From positions 818,125 to 882,124 of the forward strand of contig CALSNJ010000002.1 of the NCBI GenBank assembly GCA_943787745.1: a DNA stretch of 64,000 bases, written 5' to 3'. This stretch comes from an uncultured Alphaproteobacteria bacterium. Lineage in GTDB: Bacteria; Pseudomonadota; Alphaproteobacteria; UBA6615. Positions 1 to 9,235 of this stretch are shown here, one piece after another. Position numbers and translations under genes: made by a program. Below the pieces are notes generated by a model. The model searched no databases, was not told the DNA's origin, and worked only from the letters and a program-made list of their open reading frames with translations. Each line of letters begins with the position of its first letter. The stretch's first letter is position 1.

Positions 1-857
1 CCTTTGACGGCAACGAAACCGCGATGGCCCAGCTGGTAGATGTTGTTTTCCACGCCCCAGCCCGTGCGTGCCTCGCGCACCAGATCGGGACGGACTTCGG
101 CGGTGATGATCTCATTGGCGCGGCCATTGGTGCCATGGGCGAGCACCGTCCCGTCAAAATTGACGATCATCCCCTCACCCATGGAATCGAAACTGCCATC
201 GGTGCCGCACATACAGACATTCGCCGTCACCATCAGGTTCTGGAAGGAATTCGCCTGATTGGTAAACCGCCAGCTGTCCCGGATCGGTGCGGTGTAACCG
301 GCTGTGCGGATCATGATCTCCGCGCCCTTGTAAGCGCATTCGCGCGCCATCTCCGGGAACATCCCGTCATGGCAGATGATCAGCGCCAGCTTGCAGCCCT
401 TCGGGCCATCAATGACCGGAATGCCAAGGTCACCGGGCTCCCACGGTTCGACCGGCACCCACGGGTGGAGCTTGCGATAGTAGAGTTGCAGTTCACCGTG
501 ATTGTCGATCACCAGACCGGAATTGTAAGGATTGCCGTCCGGGTTGAACTCCATGATGGAGAAGCAGCCCCAGATATCGTTTTCGACGCAGGCCGCCTTG
601 AAGGCCGCAACTTCCGGCCCGTCCAGCGAACACATGATCTCGGGATTGGTGTCCATCGACAGGCCGTGCAGCGCGTATTCGGGAAACACGACGAGGTCCA
701 TGGTCGACAGGTTGCGCCGGGCTTTGCCGACCATGTCGACGATCACCTGCGTCTGGGCCGCCAGATCGTCGGGCGTTTTCACGACGGGCAATTGCAGTTG
801 CACCATGCCGAGGACAACGCCTTCGGCTGATTTGTTGAGTCCACCCAATCCGTTCAT
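1..857 (-). CDS. Formamidase / aliphatic amidase (nitrilase superfamily), 3' end truncated by window edge
   Basis: Minus-strand translation from ATG at 857: MNGLGGLNKSAEGVVLGMVQLQLPVV...FPEYALHGL...YYRKLHPWVPVEPWEPGDLG...LIICHDGMFPEMARECAYKG, matching AmiE/AmiF landmarks. Absent from the ORF track because it runs off the edge. Confidence 0.85.
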   Translation of the reverse strand, partial: MNGLGGLNKSAEGVVLGMVQLQLPVVKTPDDLAAQTQVIVDMVGKARRNLSTMDLVVFPEYALHGLSMDTNPEIMCSLDGPEVAAFKAACVENDIWGCFSIMEFNPDGNPYNSGLVIDNHGELQLYYRKLHPWVPVEPWEPGDLGIPVIDGPKGCKLALIICHDGMFPEMARECAYKGAEIMIRTAGYTAPIRDSWRFTNQANSFQNLMVTANVCMCGTDGSFDSMGEGMIVNFDGTVLAHGTNGRANEIITAEVRPDLVREARTGWGVENNIYQLGHRGFVAVK

Positions 858-870
858 GTGTGTCTCTCCG

Positions 871-1791
871 CTATTTGGTGATCGAGAGTTCCGCCGGCGC
901 ACCCTTGAGGGAGCGCTTGGGCGAGACCGCCACGATCAGGATGCCCAGCGTCATGATGTATGGCGCGGCGTTGAAGAAGTGATAGCCCTGACTGATCCCA
1001 ACCGATTGCAGCGCCGGACCAAGCGCCCCGGCCGCACCGAACAGGATCGCCGCCTCGAAACAGGCCAGCGGGTTCCAGCGGGCAAAAATCACCAGCGCGA
1101 CAGCCATCAGCCCCTGCCCCGAAGACAGGCCTTCGGACCAGCTTCCCGGATAGGACAGCGAGAGAAACGAGCCGCCGACCCCGGCAAAGAACCCGCCGAC
1201 ACTGGTTGCGATCAGACGCACCCGGTCGACATTGATGCCCAGCGCGACGGCGGCGGCTGTGCTGTCGCCCGTCGTGCGGACGATCAGACCCCAGCGGGTG
1301 TTCTTGAAGGCCCACCACATGGCCACAGCCAGAAAGAATCCGATGATGAACAGCGGATTGATCTCGAGGGCCTGCTGCACCGCGCTGTCATCGGACCAGC
1401 CACCGAAGGAAATCGAAGGCAAGCGCGCGGCCTGGGGCTGGATATATGCTTTGCCAAAGAAGAACGCCGCGCCGGTGCCGAACAGCATCAGCGCAATGCC
1501 AATGGCGATGTCATTCACCTTCGGCAGCTTGCACAGATAGCCGTGGATCGCTCCGAACAGCACGCCGACGACACCCGCACCGAGAACACCAATCCACGGC
1601 GAGCCCGTGTGAAACGACAGCGCGTAACCGCTCATGGCGCCGAACACGAGAGTTCCTTCCAGTCCAAGATTGATCCGGCCGGATTTCTCGGTCAGGCATT
1701 CGCCCAGACTGACAAACAGAAACGGTGTGGAGACACGGATCGCGCCGGCAAACATCGCCAGCAGAACGGTCGCGAGTGAGCCGTCATCCAT
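871..1791 (-). CDS. ABC transporter permease, BMP/nucleoside-type (YufQ-like)
   Basis: 306 aa multi-TM ORF with the SGRINLGLEG motif; follows the paralogous permease and a BMP-family binding protein. Confidence 0.88.
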   Translation of the reverse strand: MDDGSLATVLLAMFAGAIRVSTPFLFVSLGECLTEKSGRINLGLEGTLVFGAMSGYALSFHTGSPWIGVLGAGVVGVLFGAIHGYLCKLPKVNDIAIGIALMLFGTGAAFFFGKAYIQPQAARLPSISFGGWSDDSAVQQALEINPLFIIGFFLAVAMWWAFKNTRWGLIVRTTGDSTAAAVALGINVDRVRLIATSVGGFFAGVGGSFLSLSYPGSWSEGLSSGQGLMAVALVIFARWNPLACFEAAILFGAAGALGPALQSVGISQGYHFFNAAPYIMTLGILIVAVSPKRSLKGAPAELSITK

Positions 1792-2891
1792 TACGAGGTG
1801 GCCTCCTTCAACCGGAAGATCGCGAACCGGCCATACAGGGTTTCAGAGACCAGCAGGATAACGAAGATCAGCCCCTGCAAAACAAGCACCGTCGCGTCGG
1901 GCAAATCCATGCGCCGCTGGATCAACCCGCCCGAGGCGGCGATACCGCCCAGAAAGATCGCGACCGGGATAATCACCAGCGGATTGTGGCGGGCCAGAAA
2001 CGAGACGAGGATGCCGGTAAAGCCATAGCCCGCGACCAGCGAAGCATTCGCCTTGCCGTGGATCGCCGCGATCTCGAAGAACCCGGCCAGTCCCGCCGCT
2101 GCCCCGGCGATGGCGCAGGAAATCAGGATCAGCTTGCCCACAGGCAGGCCCTGCGCCTGTGCCGCGCGCAGATTGCCGCCGGTGATCCGGGCCGCAAAGC
2201 CAAAGGTCGTGCGGTTCATCACGAAATACAGAACGATGCACAGCAGAATGCCGAAGATCAGTCCCCAATGCACATCCGTGCCCGGGATATTGCCGATCAT
2301 GTTCTCCTTGCCGATGGGCATGGTCGACGGCTTGTTGGGGTCGGAAGGATCCCGCAGCGCGCCCTCGACAAAGAAGTTCAGGATCGAGACCGCGATATAA
2401 AACAGCAGCAGGCTGGAGATCGTCTCGTTGACCCCGCGATAGTGGCGGACGGCCCCCACAATCCCCATCCAGATGCCCCCGGCAATGGCAGAGGCAATCA
2501 CCATCACCCCGAGCAGCAGGAAGGTTGGTGCCCAAGAGATCATTGGGATGGCGATGGCTGCGGCCGCAAAGCCGCCCATGGTCAGCGCGCCCTCACCGCC
2601 AATCACCACCATGCCGAGGCGCGCCGGGATCGCCACACAAAGCGCGGTCAGCATCAGCGGAGAGGCCCGAATGAAGGTATTCTGCCAGGAAAACCAGGTG
2701 CCGAACCCGCCGCGCCAGAGCAATTCAAAGAACTGCACCGGCGACTTGCCGAGGATCAGCAGAAAAATCGAAAACAGTATGGCGGACAGCAGCAGCGCGG
2801 CAGCCGGCATCACCACGAATTCGGCAGAGCGCTTGAGGCGCGCAACCGTGTCGCTGGTGACCGGTGCGGCGGTGTCTGTGATGTCAGCCAT
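1791..2891 (-). CDS. ABC transporter permease, BMP/nucleoside-type (YufP-like)
   Basis: 366 aa multi-TM ORF with a VVIGGEGALTMGG motif; abuts the second permease. Confidence 0.88.
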   Translation of the reverse strand: MADITDTAAPVTSDTVARLKRSAEFVVMPAAALLLSAILFSIFLLILGKSPVQFFELLWRGGFGTWFSWQNTFIRASPLMLTALCVAIPARLGMVVIGGEGALTMGGFAAAAIAIPMISWAPTFLLLGVMVIASAIAGGIWMGIVGAVRHYRGVNETISSLLLFYIAVSILNFFVEGALRDPSDPNKPSTMPIGKENMIGNIPGTDVHWGLIFGILLCIVLYFVMNRTTFGFAARITGGNLRAAQAQGLPVGKLILISCAIAGAAAGLAGFFEIAAIHGKANASLVAGYGFTGILVSFLARHNPLVIIPVAIFLGGIAASGGLIQRRMDLPDATVLVLQGLIFVILLVSETLYGRFAIFRLKEATS

Positions 2892-2979
2892 GTTGGTGTG
2901 TCACCTTCAACTCAGGGATGTGTAACGGGGGGACCTGCACGCACTCAAATCAGGTCCCCCGGCTCACGCAAACTGATGA

Positions 2980-4092
2980 TCAGGTGATGGAGCCGACAAC
3001 GCCCTCAATCAGGAAGTCGGTCTGGTCGAGCATCGGGTCGTAATTGTCGAGGCTCTTGCCTGCGCCCACGAGAACCGAACCGTCCTGCTTCATGATCGGC
3101 CCGGCAAAGATCGGCTTGCCCGCCTTCACTTCGGCCCGTGCGGCATCGGCAGCGGCAATCGCAGCCGGTGAGGCACCCGCGCCATAACCGGTGTTCTGGA
3201 CAAAGTCCTTGTCAAAGCCCGCACCGATGAAGTTGGGCAGCGGCTTCCCGGCAGCCAGATCAGCGGCATAGCCGGTGTATATCGTGGACCACTTGTATTC
3301 CGCGCCCGTGATGAAACCCTTGGGCGCCAGCGGAGCCTGGGACGCGTTATGGCCACAGGTTTTCACGCCACGGCCCTCGGCGGTCTCGATAACAACCTTC
3401 GGGCTGTCCACGTGACAGGTGATAACATCGCAATCGGCATTGACCAGCGCGTTGGTGGCCTCAGCCTCACGCACAGGCAGGGACCATTCGCCGGTGAAGA
3501 TCACCTGCACGGTGGCATCCGGGTTGACCTTCTTGGCGCCCAGCAGGAACGAGTTGATGTTGCGCAGCACGGTGCCAATTGGCTTGGCCGCGACAAAGCC
3601 CAGCTTGTTCGTGGTGGTCGAAAGACCCGCGGCCACGCCATCGACGTAATGGGCCTGATCGAGATACCCGAAATAGGACCCGGCATTCTTGGGGTCGGCA
3701 TCGGTCCAGAGCGGTGCGGCATGACGGAACTGCACATCGGGCTTCTTGGCGGCAAGATCGAGAACGAACGGCTTGTAGTAGCCGAAGGAGGTCGCAAAGA
3801 TCATCTTGGCGTCATCCAGATTGATCATCGATTCCATGGATTTGGATACGGCAATCGTCTCCGGCACGCTTTCCTCTTCCACCACGGTCACATCCGGCAA
3901 GGTGCCCAGCACCTTGGCGGCTTCCGCATGGGCCTGGTTCCAGCCGAAGTCGTCGCGCGGGCCAACATAGACAATGCCGATGGTCAGCCCGGCCGCAGAC
4001 GCCATGGTCGGCAGTCCCAGCGTGGCCAGTCCGGCAGCACCGGCGGCAGTGGATTTCACGAAGTTACGGCGTGAGATTTTGAAATCGTTCAT
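2980..4092 (-). CDS. BMP family ABC transporter substrate-binding protein
   Basis: 370 aa; Tat-like signal (SRRNFVKSTAAGAAGLATLGL); GIVYVGPRDDFGWNQAH typical of BMP proteins. Confidence 0.88.
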   Translation of the reverse strand: MNDFKISRRNFVKSTAAGAAGLATLGLPTMASAAGLTIGIVYVGPRDDFGWNQAHAEAAKVLGTLPDVTVVEEESVPETIAVSKSMESMINLDDAKMIFATSFGYYKPFVLDLAAKKPDVQFRHAAPLWTDADPKNAGSYFGYLDQAHYVDGVAAGLSTTTNKLGFVAAKPIGTVLRNINSFLLGAKKVNPDATVQVIFTGEWSLPVREAEATNALVNADCDVITCHVDSPKVVIETAEGRGVKTCGHNASQAPLAPKGFITGAEYKWSTIYTGYAADLAAGKPLPNFIGAGFDKDFVQNTGYGAGASPAAIAAADAARAEVKAGKPIFAGPIMKQDGSVLVGAGKSLDNYDPMLDQTDFLIEGVVGSIT

Positions 4093-4211
4093 GGACAGGT
4101 CCCTTATGTGGCTCCGCCGGGTATCGATGCGCCCGGCTGCAAAGATGTGACGTCCGGCGCAAAACTACCGAACTTCTGTCTATGGTTAGCAATGCCCATA
4201 CCAAACCGGTC

Positions 4212-4228
4212 AGAATGTATACAATTCT
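4212..4228. promoter_or_regulatory. Candidate operator dyad upstream of the BMP transporter operon
   Basis: AGAATGTATACAATTCT: 5-bp arms AGAAT/ATTCT around a GTATAC core, in an AT-rich leader 120 bp upstream of the ATG at 4092. Confidence 0.3.
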
Positions 4229-4415
4229 GTGTAGTGCATTGTTTTTAGGTGTTTTTATTAGATTTTCAGAGCATTTTTCAGGCGTGCAGTACCGTCGAAA
4301 TTCAGCGTCTGCCCGAAATTTGAGCAGGCCCTGATCTTTGGCGCGTTAACTGATCACTTTTTGTGCATGCCGTGCCTGACATCCGTTCGAGTGACTCCCC
4401 ACCTCCCCCTTTTAT

Positions 4416-4490
4416 CGTCATGGCCGGACTTGATCCGGCCATCTCATCTCAGTTTGTGGGGGGATGCCCGGATCAAGTCCGGGCATGACG
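4416..4490. repeat. Dispersed intergenic palindromic repeat (family A, CGTCATGSCCGGACTTGATCCGGSCATC type)
   Basis: cgtcatggccggacttgatccggccatc ... gatgcccggatcaagtccgggcatgacg; same motif recurs at 7709-7928, 9236-9450 and 32522-32596. Confidence 0.85.
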
Positions 4491-4520
4491 GGGAATGCTA
4501 AAGCATGACGGCGCAGACCT

Positions 4521-4627
4521 CAGCATCCTTCGAGACGACCGCTTCGCGGTCTCCTCAGGATGAGGTTTGCGGCGAACCCAAAGGCCTCATCCTGAGGAGG
4601 GCCGGAGGCCCGTCTCAAAGGATGCTG
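4521..4627. repeat. Long inverted repeat (family B, cagcatcctt-cgagacg ... cgtctcaaaggatgctg)
   Basis: Arms cagcatccttcgagacg and cgtctcaaaggatgctg flank cctcaggatgagg / cctcatcctgagg. Confidence 0.8.
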
Positions 4628-4662
4628 CGGCGCGGCCTACCGCCGCCGAGCCCCGAACACAC

Positions 4663-4735
4663 CCTCACCCTGAGCCTGACGAAGGGCGAGGGTTTGAACC
4701 TCATACTTCGACAACCTCAGCATGAGGTTCTTCGG
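4663..4735. repeat. Dispersed intergenic repeat (ccctgagcctgacgaaggg ... cttcgacaacctcagcatgagg type)
   Basis: Related copies at 24266-24296, 30945-31012 and 32623-32692. Confidence 0.75.
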
Positions 4736-4756
4736 TGAGGATGACCGGCCGACAGT

Positions 4757-5002
4757 CTACCGCCGCCGCGCCTGAACCTTGATGCCGACGATGGTTTCCT
4801 CGCCCAGGGTCTTCGCCGCCTCGATCCGTTGCAGGCCCTCAACCAAAATCAGCCGCTTGCCGTCATCGCGCACCATGATCGGCGTCTTCTGGCCGTCTTC
4901 GAGCATGCTTTCGGCGATCTCGGCGACCTTGGCTTCGTCGACGGTCTTGCGCCGGGCGGTCGGGACGTAAATCTCATCAATCTTGAGAACGAGGTCTTTC
5001 AT
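4757..5002 (-). CDS. Small stand-alone ParB/sulfiredoxin-like domain protein
   Basis: 81 aa: MKDLVLKIDEIYVPTARRKTVDEAKVAEIAESMLEDGQKTPIMVRDDGKRLILVEGLQRIEAAKTLGEE, ParB N-domain pattern. Confidence 0.7.
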   Translation of the reverse strand: MKDLVLKIDEIYVPTARRKTVDEAKVAEIAESMLEDGQKTPIMVRDDGKRLILVEGLQRIEAAKTLGEETIVGIKVQARRR

Positions 5003-5087
5003 CTGGGCTCTCCCGAAGCTCTCTCACACCATGACGGCGCGTGCGCATAAGCCTATCATTCTTTGCAGACAATGGAAGGAACGCCAC

Positions 5088-5867
5088 ATGCAAATCCCCG
5101 GAAATATCGTCGACATCTCGATGACCCTAGATGATGTGATCATCGTCGACCCACCGGCCATGCGCCCCTCGATCAAGATGATGGAACATGGTGACAATCT
5201 TGACCGCTGGCGCAAACTTTATCCCGGCCTTGATACCGATGATCTGCCCGGCGGTGTGGCCTCCGCCTATGAGACGATCACCTTGGCCACCCATAACGGC
5301 ACCCATGTGGATGCGCCCAAACATTATCATCCGGTGGACAAGAACGGCGACCCGATGAAGGGCATCGACGAGATGCCGCTGGACTGGTTCATGCGCCCGG
5401 GCGTGAAGTTCGATTTCCGCCATTTCGCCGACGGCTATCTGGTGACCGAAGCCGATATCGAAGCCGAACTCAAACGCATCGGCCATGAGCTTCAGCCCTA
5501 TGACATCGTGCTGGTGAACACCAGCGCAGCGGCGGCCTATGGCAGCGATCACTACATCGACAGCGGCTGCGGCATGGGCCGTGAAGCCACGCTGTATCTC
5601 ACTTCGCGCGGCGTGCGCGTCTGCGGCACCGACGCCTGGACATGGGACGCCCCCTTTGCGCACACCGCCAAGCTTTGGGAGAAGACCAAAGACCCATCGA
5701 TCATCTGGGAAGGCCACTATGCGGGGATCGAGGAACCGTATTGCCAGATCGAAAAGCTGCAGAACCTCGAGCAACTGCCGGACACGGGCTTCGTGGTGAC
5801 CTGCTTTCCCTGCAAGATCAGGGGTGGCACGGCGGGCTGGACGCGGGCTGTGGCATTGTTTGATTAA
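5088..5867 (+). CDS. Cyclase family protein (kynurenine formamidase-like)
   Basis: ATG at 5088 preceded by ggaagga; THNGTHVDAPKHYHP metal-binding motif. The track start at 4983 is likely too early. Confidence 0.85.
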   Translation: MQIPGNIVDISMTLDDVIIVDPPAMRPSIKMMEHGDNLDRWRKLYPGLDTDDLPGGVASAYETITLATHNGTHVDAPKHYHPVDKNGDPMKGIDEMPLDWFMRPGVKFDFRHFADGYLVTEADIEAELKRIGHELQPYDIVLVNTSAAAAYGSDHYIDSGCGMGREATLYLTSRGVRVCGTDAWTWDAPFAHTAKLWEKTKDPSIIWEGHYAGIEEPYCQIEKLQNLEQLPDTGFVVTCFPCKIRGGTAGWTRAVALFD

Positions 5868-6048
5868 ACCACTATTCCCCAAAACAGGGCACATCAAACG
5901 AATATTGGAAACCAGTTTAGATACACCTGATAGTTCTTAAGGTTGCGTATCCAGCGCTAAGTTCTCATTTTGGTTGATGAAGAAATCGTAAATGGGATAA
6001 AATCGACCTAACAATAAAAATGGAAACGACTTACGGGGTAGCGAGAAA

Positions 6049-6918
6049 TTGAACCATCATATTCGGGATAATATTGTTTTCGTTGCCATAGCTACTTTTG
6101 CGTTTTTGTCCGAACCCACAATCGCACAGGGCCAAAACAGGGAATACGACCCCATAAATTTTACCCAACAATTGAATTTCGAGCGCGGAAGTCTTTCTCC
6201 AAAGAGCCAAAACGCGATCTACTTGACACATACCGATACTTGTCGATTGGTCCAGAAAGAATTTGGGTGGCTAGCCTCCCAATGTGATGAGATCGAAAAC
6301 ATAGTTTTCGGCTATCTACCCAATCTCGACAATATAATTGTCAACAAGCCAAACACCGACGGGTTTGTAAAATTCGATGATTGGGAAGATCGTGATTTAG
6401 ACGCTGAAATTGAACTAATTTGGGATAGCTACGTCTCTGGGATTGCATCACAGAGCGCACAACTTGGGATCAACATTACCCCGATTGATTGGTATGTCTA
6501 TCCAACTCTTAAGAAAAAAAATGGCTACATGTACTACGCAGTCTTACTAGACTGGAACGGGGAAAGAACTCTCAATGTAAACGCGACATTGTTTGATAGA
6601 AAAGGCTTCGTCAATTTTAGCCTTGTCCCCATCGACCCCAATATTGGAAAATCCGAACTGGAAGATACGATTGGAAATGTTCTTGTTTCCTATACGCCCA
6701 CTGTAGATCAATCCTATGTCGACTTCAGTTCTGGCGACAAGATTGCCGCTGTAGGAGCGGTGGGCGTCCTAGCCTCGTTACTTGGCGTGAAGTATGGAAA
6801 AGCAGCTGCAACAGGACTTTTCGCAATACTTCTAATATTTGCAAAAAAGCTTTGGTTTCTTGTTTTTCTACCGCTTTTTCTAATTCCAAAACTATTCAGA
6901 CGAAAGAAAGAGCATTAG
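6049..6918 (+). CDS. DUF2167-family membrane protein
   Basis: 289 aa, TTG start, N-terminal signal; SGDKIAAVGAVGVLASLLG...KKLWFLVFLPLFLIPKLFRRKK tail typical of DUF2167; AT-rich relative to flanks. Confidence 0.65.
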   Translation: MNHHIRDNIVFVAIATFAFLSEPTIAQGQNREYDPINFTQQLNFERGSLSPKSQNAIYLTHTDTCRLVQKEFGWLASQCDEIENIVFGYLPNLDNIIVNKPNTDGFVKFDDWEDRDLDAEIELIWDSYVSGIASQSAQLGINITPIDWYVYPTLKKKNGYMYYAVLLDWNGERTLNVNATLFDRKGFVNFSLVPIDPNIGKSELEDTIGNVLVSYTPTVDQSYVDFSSGDKIAAVGAVGVLASLLGVKYGKAAATGLFAILLIFAKKLWFLVFLPLFLIPKLFRRKKEH

Positions 6919-6952
6919 CTTCCACCCTCATAGAAATCGGTAAAAGCCAACT

Positions 6953-7699
6953 CTACCCACGCGTCCACCCTCTTAACTCCACCGCCGTCACGCCGGTCTT
7001 CAGCTTTTCCATCATCTCCGCTTCCGCCGCTTCGCGCTTGAGGGAGGCTTCGATGGTCGCGGCGACCATGCCCTTGGGGATGATCACAACGCCGTCGCCG
7101 TCGCCCAGCACCAGGTCGCCGGGTGAGACGATGACGTCGCCGAAGGCCAGCGTCTCGTTGATCTTGAAGTCACCGTTGAGGTCTTTCAGGGTGCCGCGCA
7201 TGCACAGGCCCCGGGCGAAGACCGGCCAGCCTTTTTTGGCGAGCGCCGCGCCGTCGCGCACGCAACCGTCGATGACCAAGCCGCCGAGCTTGCGGGCGCT
7301 GGCCGAGGTGCACATCACTTCCCCGAAATAGCCGCCCTCGTAGCCGCCGCTGACATCGGCCACGATCACGTCGCCGGGCTGGGCTTCGTCGATGGCGAAG
7401 TGAATGGCGAGATTGTCCAGCGGTGGGCCCTTCACCGGGAAGGCCGGGCCGCAGATGGTCATGCCCGGGGCCACCGCCTTGATGGCAGAGGGCAGCGATC
7501 CGATGCGCCCGGCGGCCTCGTGCATGGTGGATGAGTCGATCTGCGCCGCAGCGGCGAGCAGTTCGGCGGTCAATACGGCGTCTGAATTATCCTGTGCGGC
7601 CATTTCGGCGCGTCCCCCAAAAATGATAACGTTGGCGGTGAGTTTAGACGCGGAACGCGCATTCGTCATTGGGGGGAAGTTCGTGTTGGTTCGATTCAA
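6953..7699 (-). CDS. RraA family protein (HMG/CHA aldolase-like)
   Basis: AIDEAQPGDVIVADVSGGYEGGYFGEVM...LGGLVIDGCVRD; true start may be the internal Met before AAQDNSDAV. Confidence 0.85.
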   Translation of the reverse strand: MNRTNTNFPPMTNARSASKLTANVIIFGGRAEMAAQDNSDAVLTAELLAAAAQIDSSTMHEAAGRIGSLPSAIKAVAPGMTICGPAFPVKGPPLDNLAIHFAIDEAQPGDVIVADVSGGYEGGYFGEVMCTSASARKLGGLVIDGCVRDGAALAKKGWPVFARGLCMRGTLKDLNGDFKINETLAFGDVIVSPGDLVLGDGDGVVIIPKGMVAATIEASLKREAAEAEMMEKLKTGVTAVELRGWTRG

Positions 7700-7708
7700 T
7701 CAAAGTCA

Positions 7709-7928
7709 CCCGTCATGCCCGGGCCTGACCCGGGCATCCCTTGCGCGAACCGATGATCATCGCGCTGAGATACGCGGATCAAGTCCGCGTATGACGAATT
7801 TGGTAACGCAGTATGGATTTCTCCTTCGTCATGGCCGGACTTGTTCCGGCCATCCACGTGGTCGATCCACGCGCAGCGGTCATTGGGGCCACCGGACGTG
7901 GATGCCCGCAACACGTGCGGGCATGACG
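7709..7928. repeat. Two family-A palindromic repeats
   Basis: cgtcatgcccgggcctgacccgggcatcc..cgcggatcaagtccgcgtatgacg and cgtcatggccggacttgttccggccatcc..gatgcccgcaacacgtgcgggcatgacg. Confidence 0.85.
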
Positions 7929-8008
7929 ATACCTGATGAGGCGCTATCCCCCACCTCACCCCGGCCCTCTCCTCGCGGGAGGAGAGGGTGTTTGATTGGT
8001 GGTGCATC

Positions 8009-9226
8009 ATGACCGGCGTTCTCTCTGGCATGCGGGTCGTGGAAGGCTCGGCCTTTGTCGCCGCACCCACCTGCGGGATGACGCTGGCCCAGTTGGGGGC
8101 GGATGTGATCCGCTTTGACATGATCGGCGGCGGGATCGATTACAAGCGCTGGCCGGTGACGGCGCAAGGCAACTCGATCTACTGGGCCGGGCTGAACAAG
8201 GGCAAGCGCTCCATCGCCGTGGATTTCCGCAAACCCGAGGGGCAGGAAATCCTCTCCAACCTGATCACCCAGCCGGGCGAGGATCGCGGGATCCTGCTGA
8301 CGAACTTCCCCATGAAGGGCTGGCTGTCCTATGACACCCTGAAAGAGAAACGCGCAGACCTGATCGCGCTGAACATTCTGGGCAACCCGGATGGCTCGGT
8401 CGCCGTCGACTACACGGTCAATGCCGCGGTGGGCTTTCCCTATGTGACCGGGCCGGATGCGGAAACCCATCCGGTGAACCATGTCTTTCCGGGCTGGGAT
8501 GTCTCCACCGGCTATGCGGCGGCCACAGGCCTGTTGGGGGCCGAGCGGCACCGGCGGCTGACGGGCGAAGGCCAGTATGTCTCGCTGTCGCTCGCCGATA
8601 TGGCTTTCGCGACGGTCGGCAATCTTGGCTATATCGGCGAAGTGCAGATCAACGGCACGTCACGTCCTCATATCGACAACGACGTCTATGGCAGTTACGG
8701 CCGCGACTTCCCCACCAAGGATGGCCGGCAGGTGATGATCATCGCCGTGTCCGTGCCTCAGTGGAAAAAGCTGGTGGAGGCGACGGGCACCGAAACCGAG
8801 ATGACCGCGTTGGAACGTGAGCACGGCTACGATTTCCGGCAGGACAAGGACCGGTATGAAGCGCGCGATGCGATCTCGGCCCATCTGGCTGCGTGGTGCG
8901 CGGCGCGCACGTTGGACGAGATCCGCACGGTGTTCGACGCCCACAATGTCTGCTGGGGGCCGTACCAGACCTTCACCCAGATGGTCGAGGAAGACCCGCG
9001 CGCAACCACCGCCAACCCGCTGTTTGCCGAGATCGACCAGCCCGGTGTGGGGACTTATCTGGCGCCGGGATCACCCCACAAGTTCGGCGCGTTCGAACGG
9101 GAGCATGCCCGCGCGCCAGTGCTGGGCGAACACACCGATGAGATATTGTCGGGTGAACTGGGCCTGAGTGAGGGCGAAATCGGCAAGCTGCACGATGCCG
9201 GTGTCGTCGCGGGGCTGGATGACTAA
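8009..9226 (+). CDS. mct: CaiB/BaiF CoA-transferase, probable 2-methylfumaryl-CoA isomerase (mesaconyl-CoA C1-C4 CoA transferase)
   Basis: MTGVLSGMRVVEGSAFVAAPTCGMTLAQLGADVIRFDMIGGGIDYKRWPVT...WAGLNKGKRSIAVDF...LGEHTDEIL, matching the Chloroflexus Mct pattern as I recall it. Confidence 0.75.
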   Translation: MTGVLSGMRVVEGSAFVAAPTCGMTLAQLGADVIRFDMIGGGIDYKRWPVTAQGNSIYWAGLNKGKRSIAVDFRKPEGQEILSNLITQPGEDRGILLTNFPMKGWLSYDTLKEKRADLIALNILGNPDGSVAVDYTVNAAVGFPYVTGPDAETHPVNHVFPGWDVSTGYAAATGLLGAERHRRLTGEGQYVSLSLADMAFATVGNLGYIGEVQINGTSRPHIDNDVYGSYGRDFPTKDGRQVMIIAVSVPQWKKLVEATGTETEMTALEREHGYDFRQDKDRYEARDAISAHLAAWCAARTLDEIRTVFDAHNVCWGPYQTFTQMVEEDPRATTANPLFAEIDQPGVGTYLAPGSPHKFGAFEREHARAPVLGEHTDEILSGELGLSEGEIGKLHDAGVVAGLDD

Positions 9227-9235
9227 AAACACATA

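Noticed and set aside
24-830. 268-aa plus-strand ORF at the left edge
   Set aside because: Antisense to the formamidase coding sequence; composition-driven open frame with no recognisable domain.
532-1779. 415-aa plus-strand ORF
   Set aside because: Spans the formamidase 5' end and the antisense of an ABC permease; low-complexity, Arg/Gln-rich.
1725-2987. 420-aa plus-strand ORF
   Set aside because: Antisense to the YufP-like permease; GC-rich spurious ORF.
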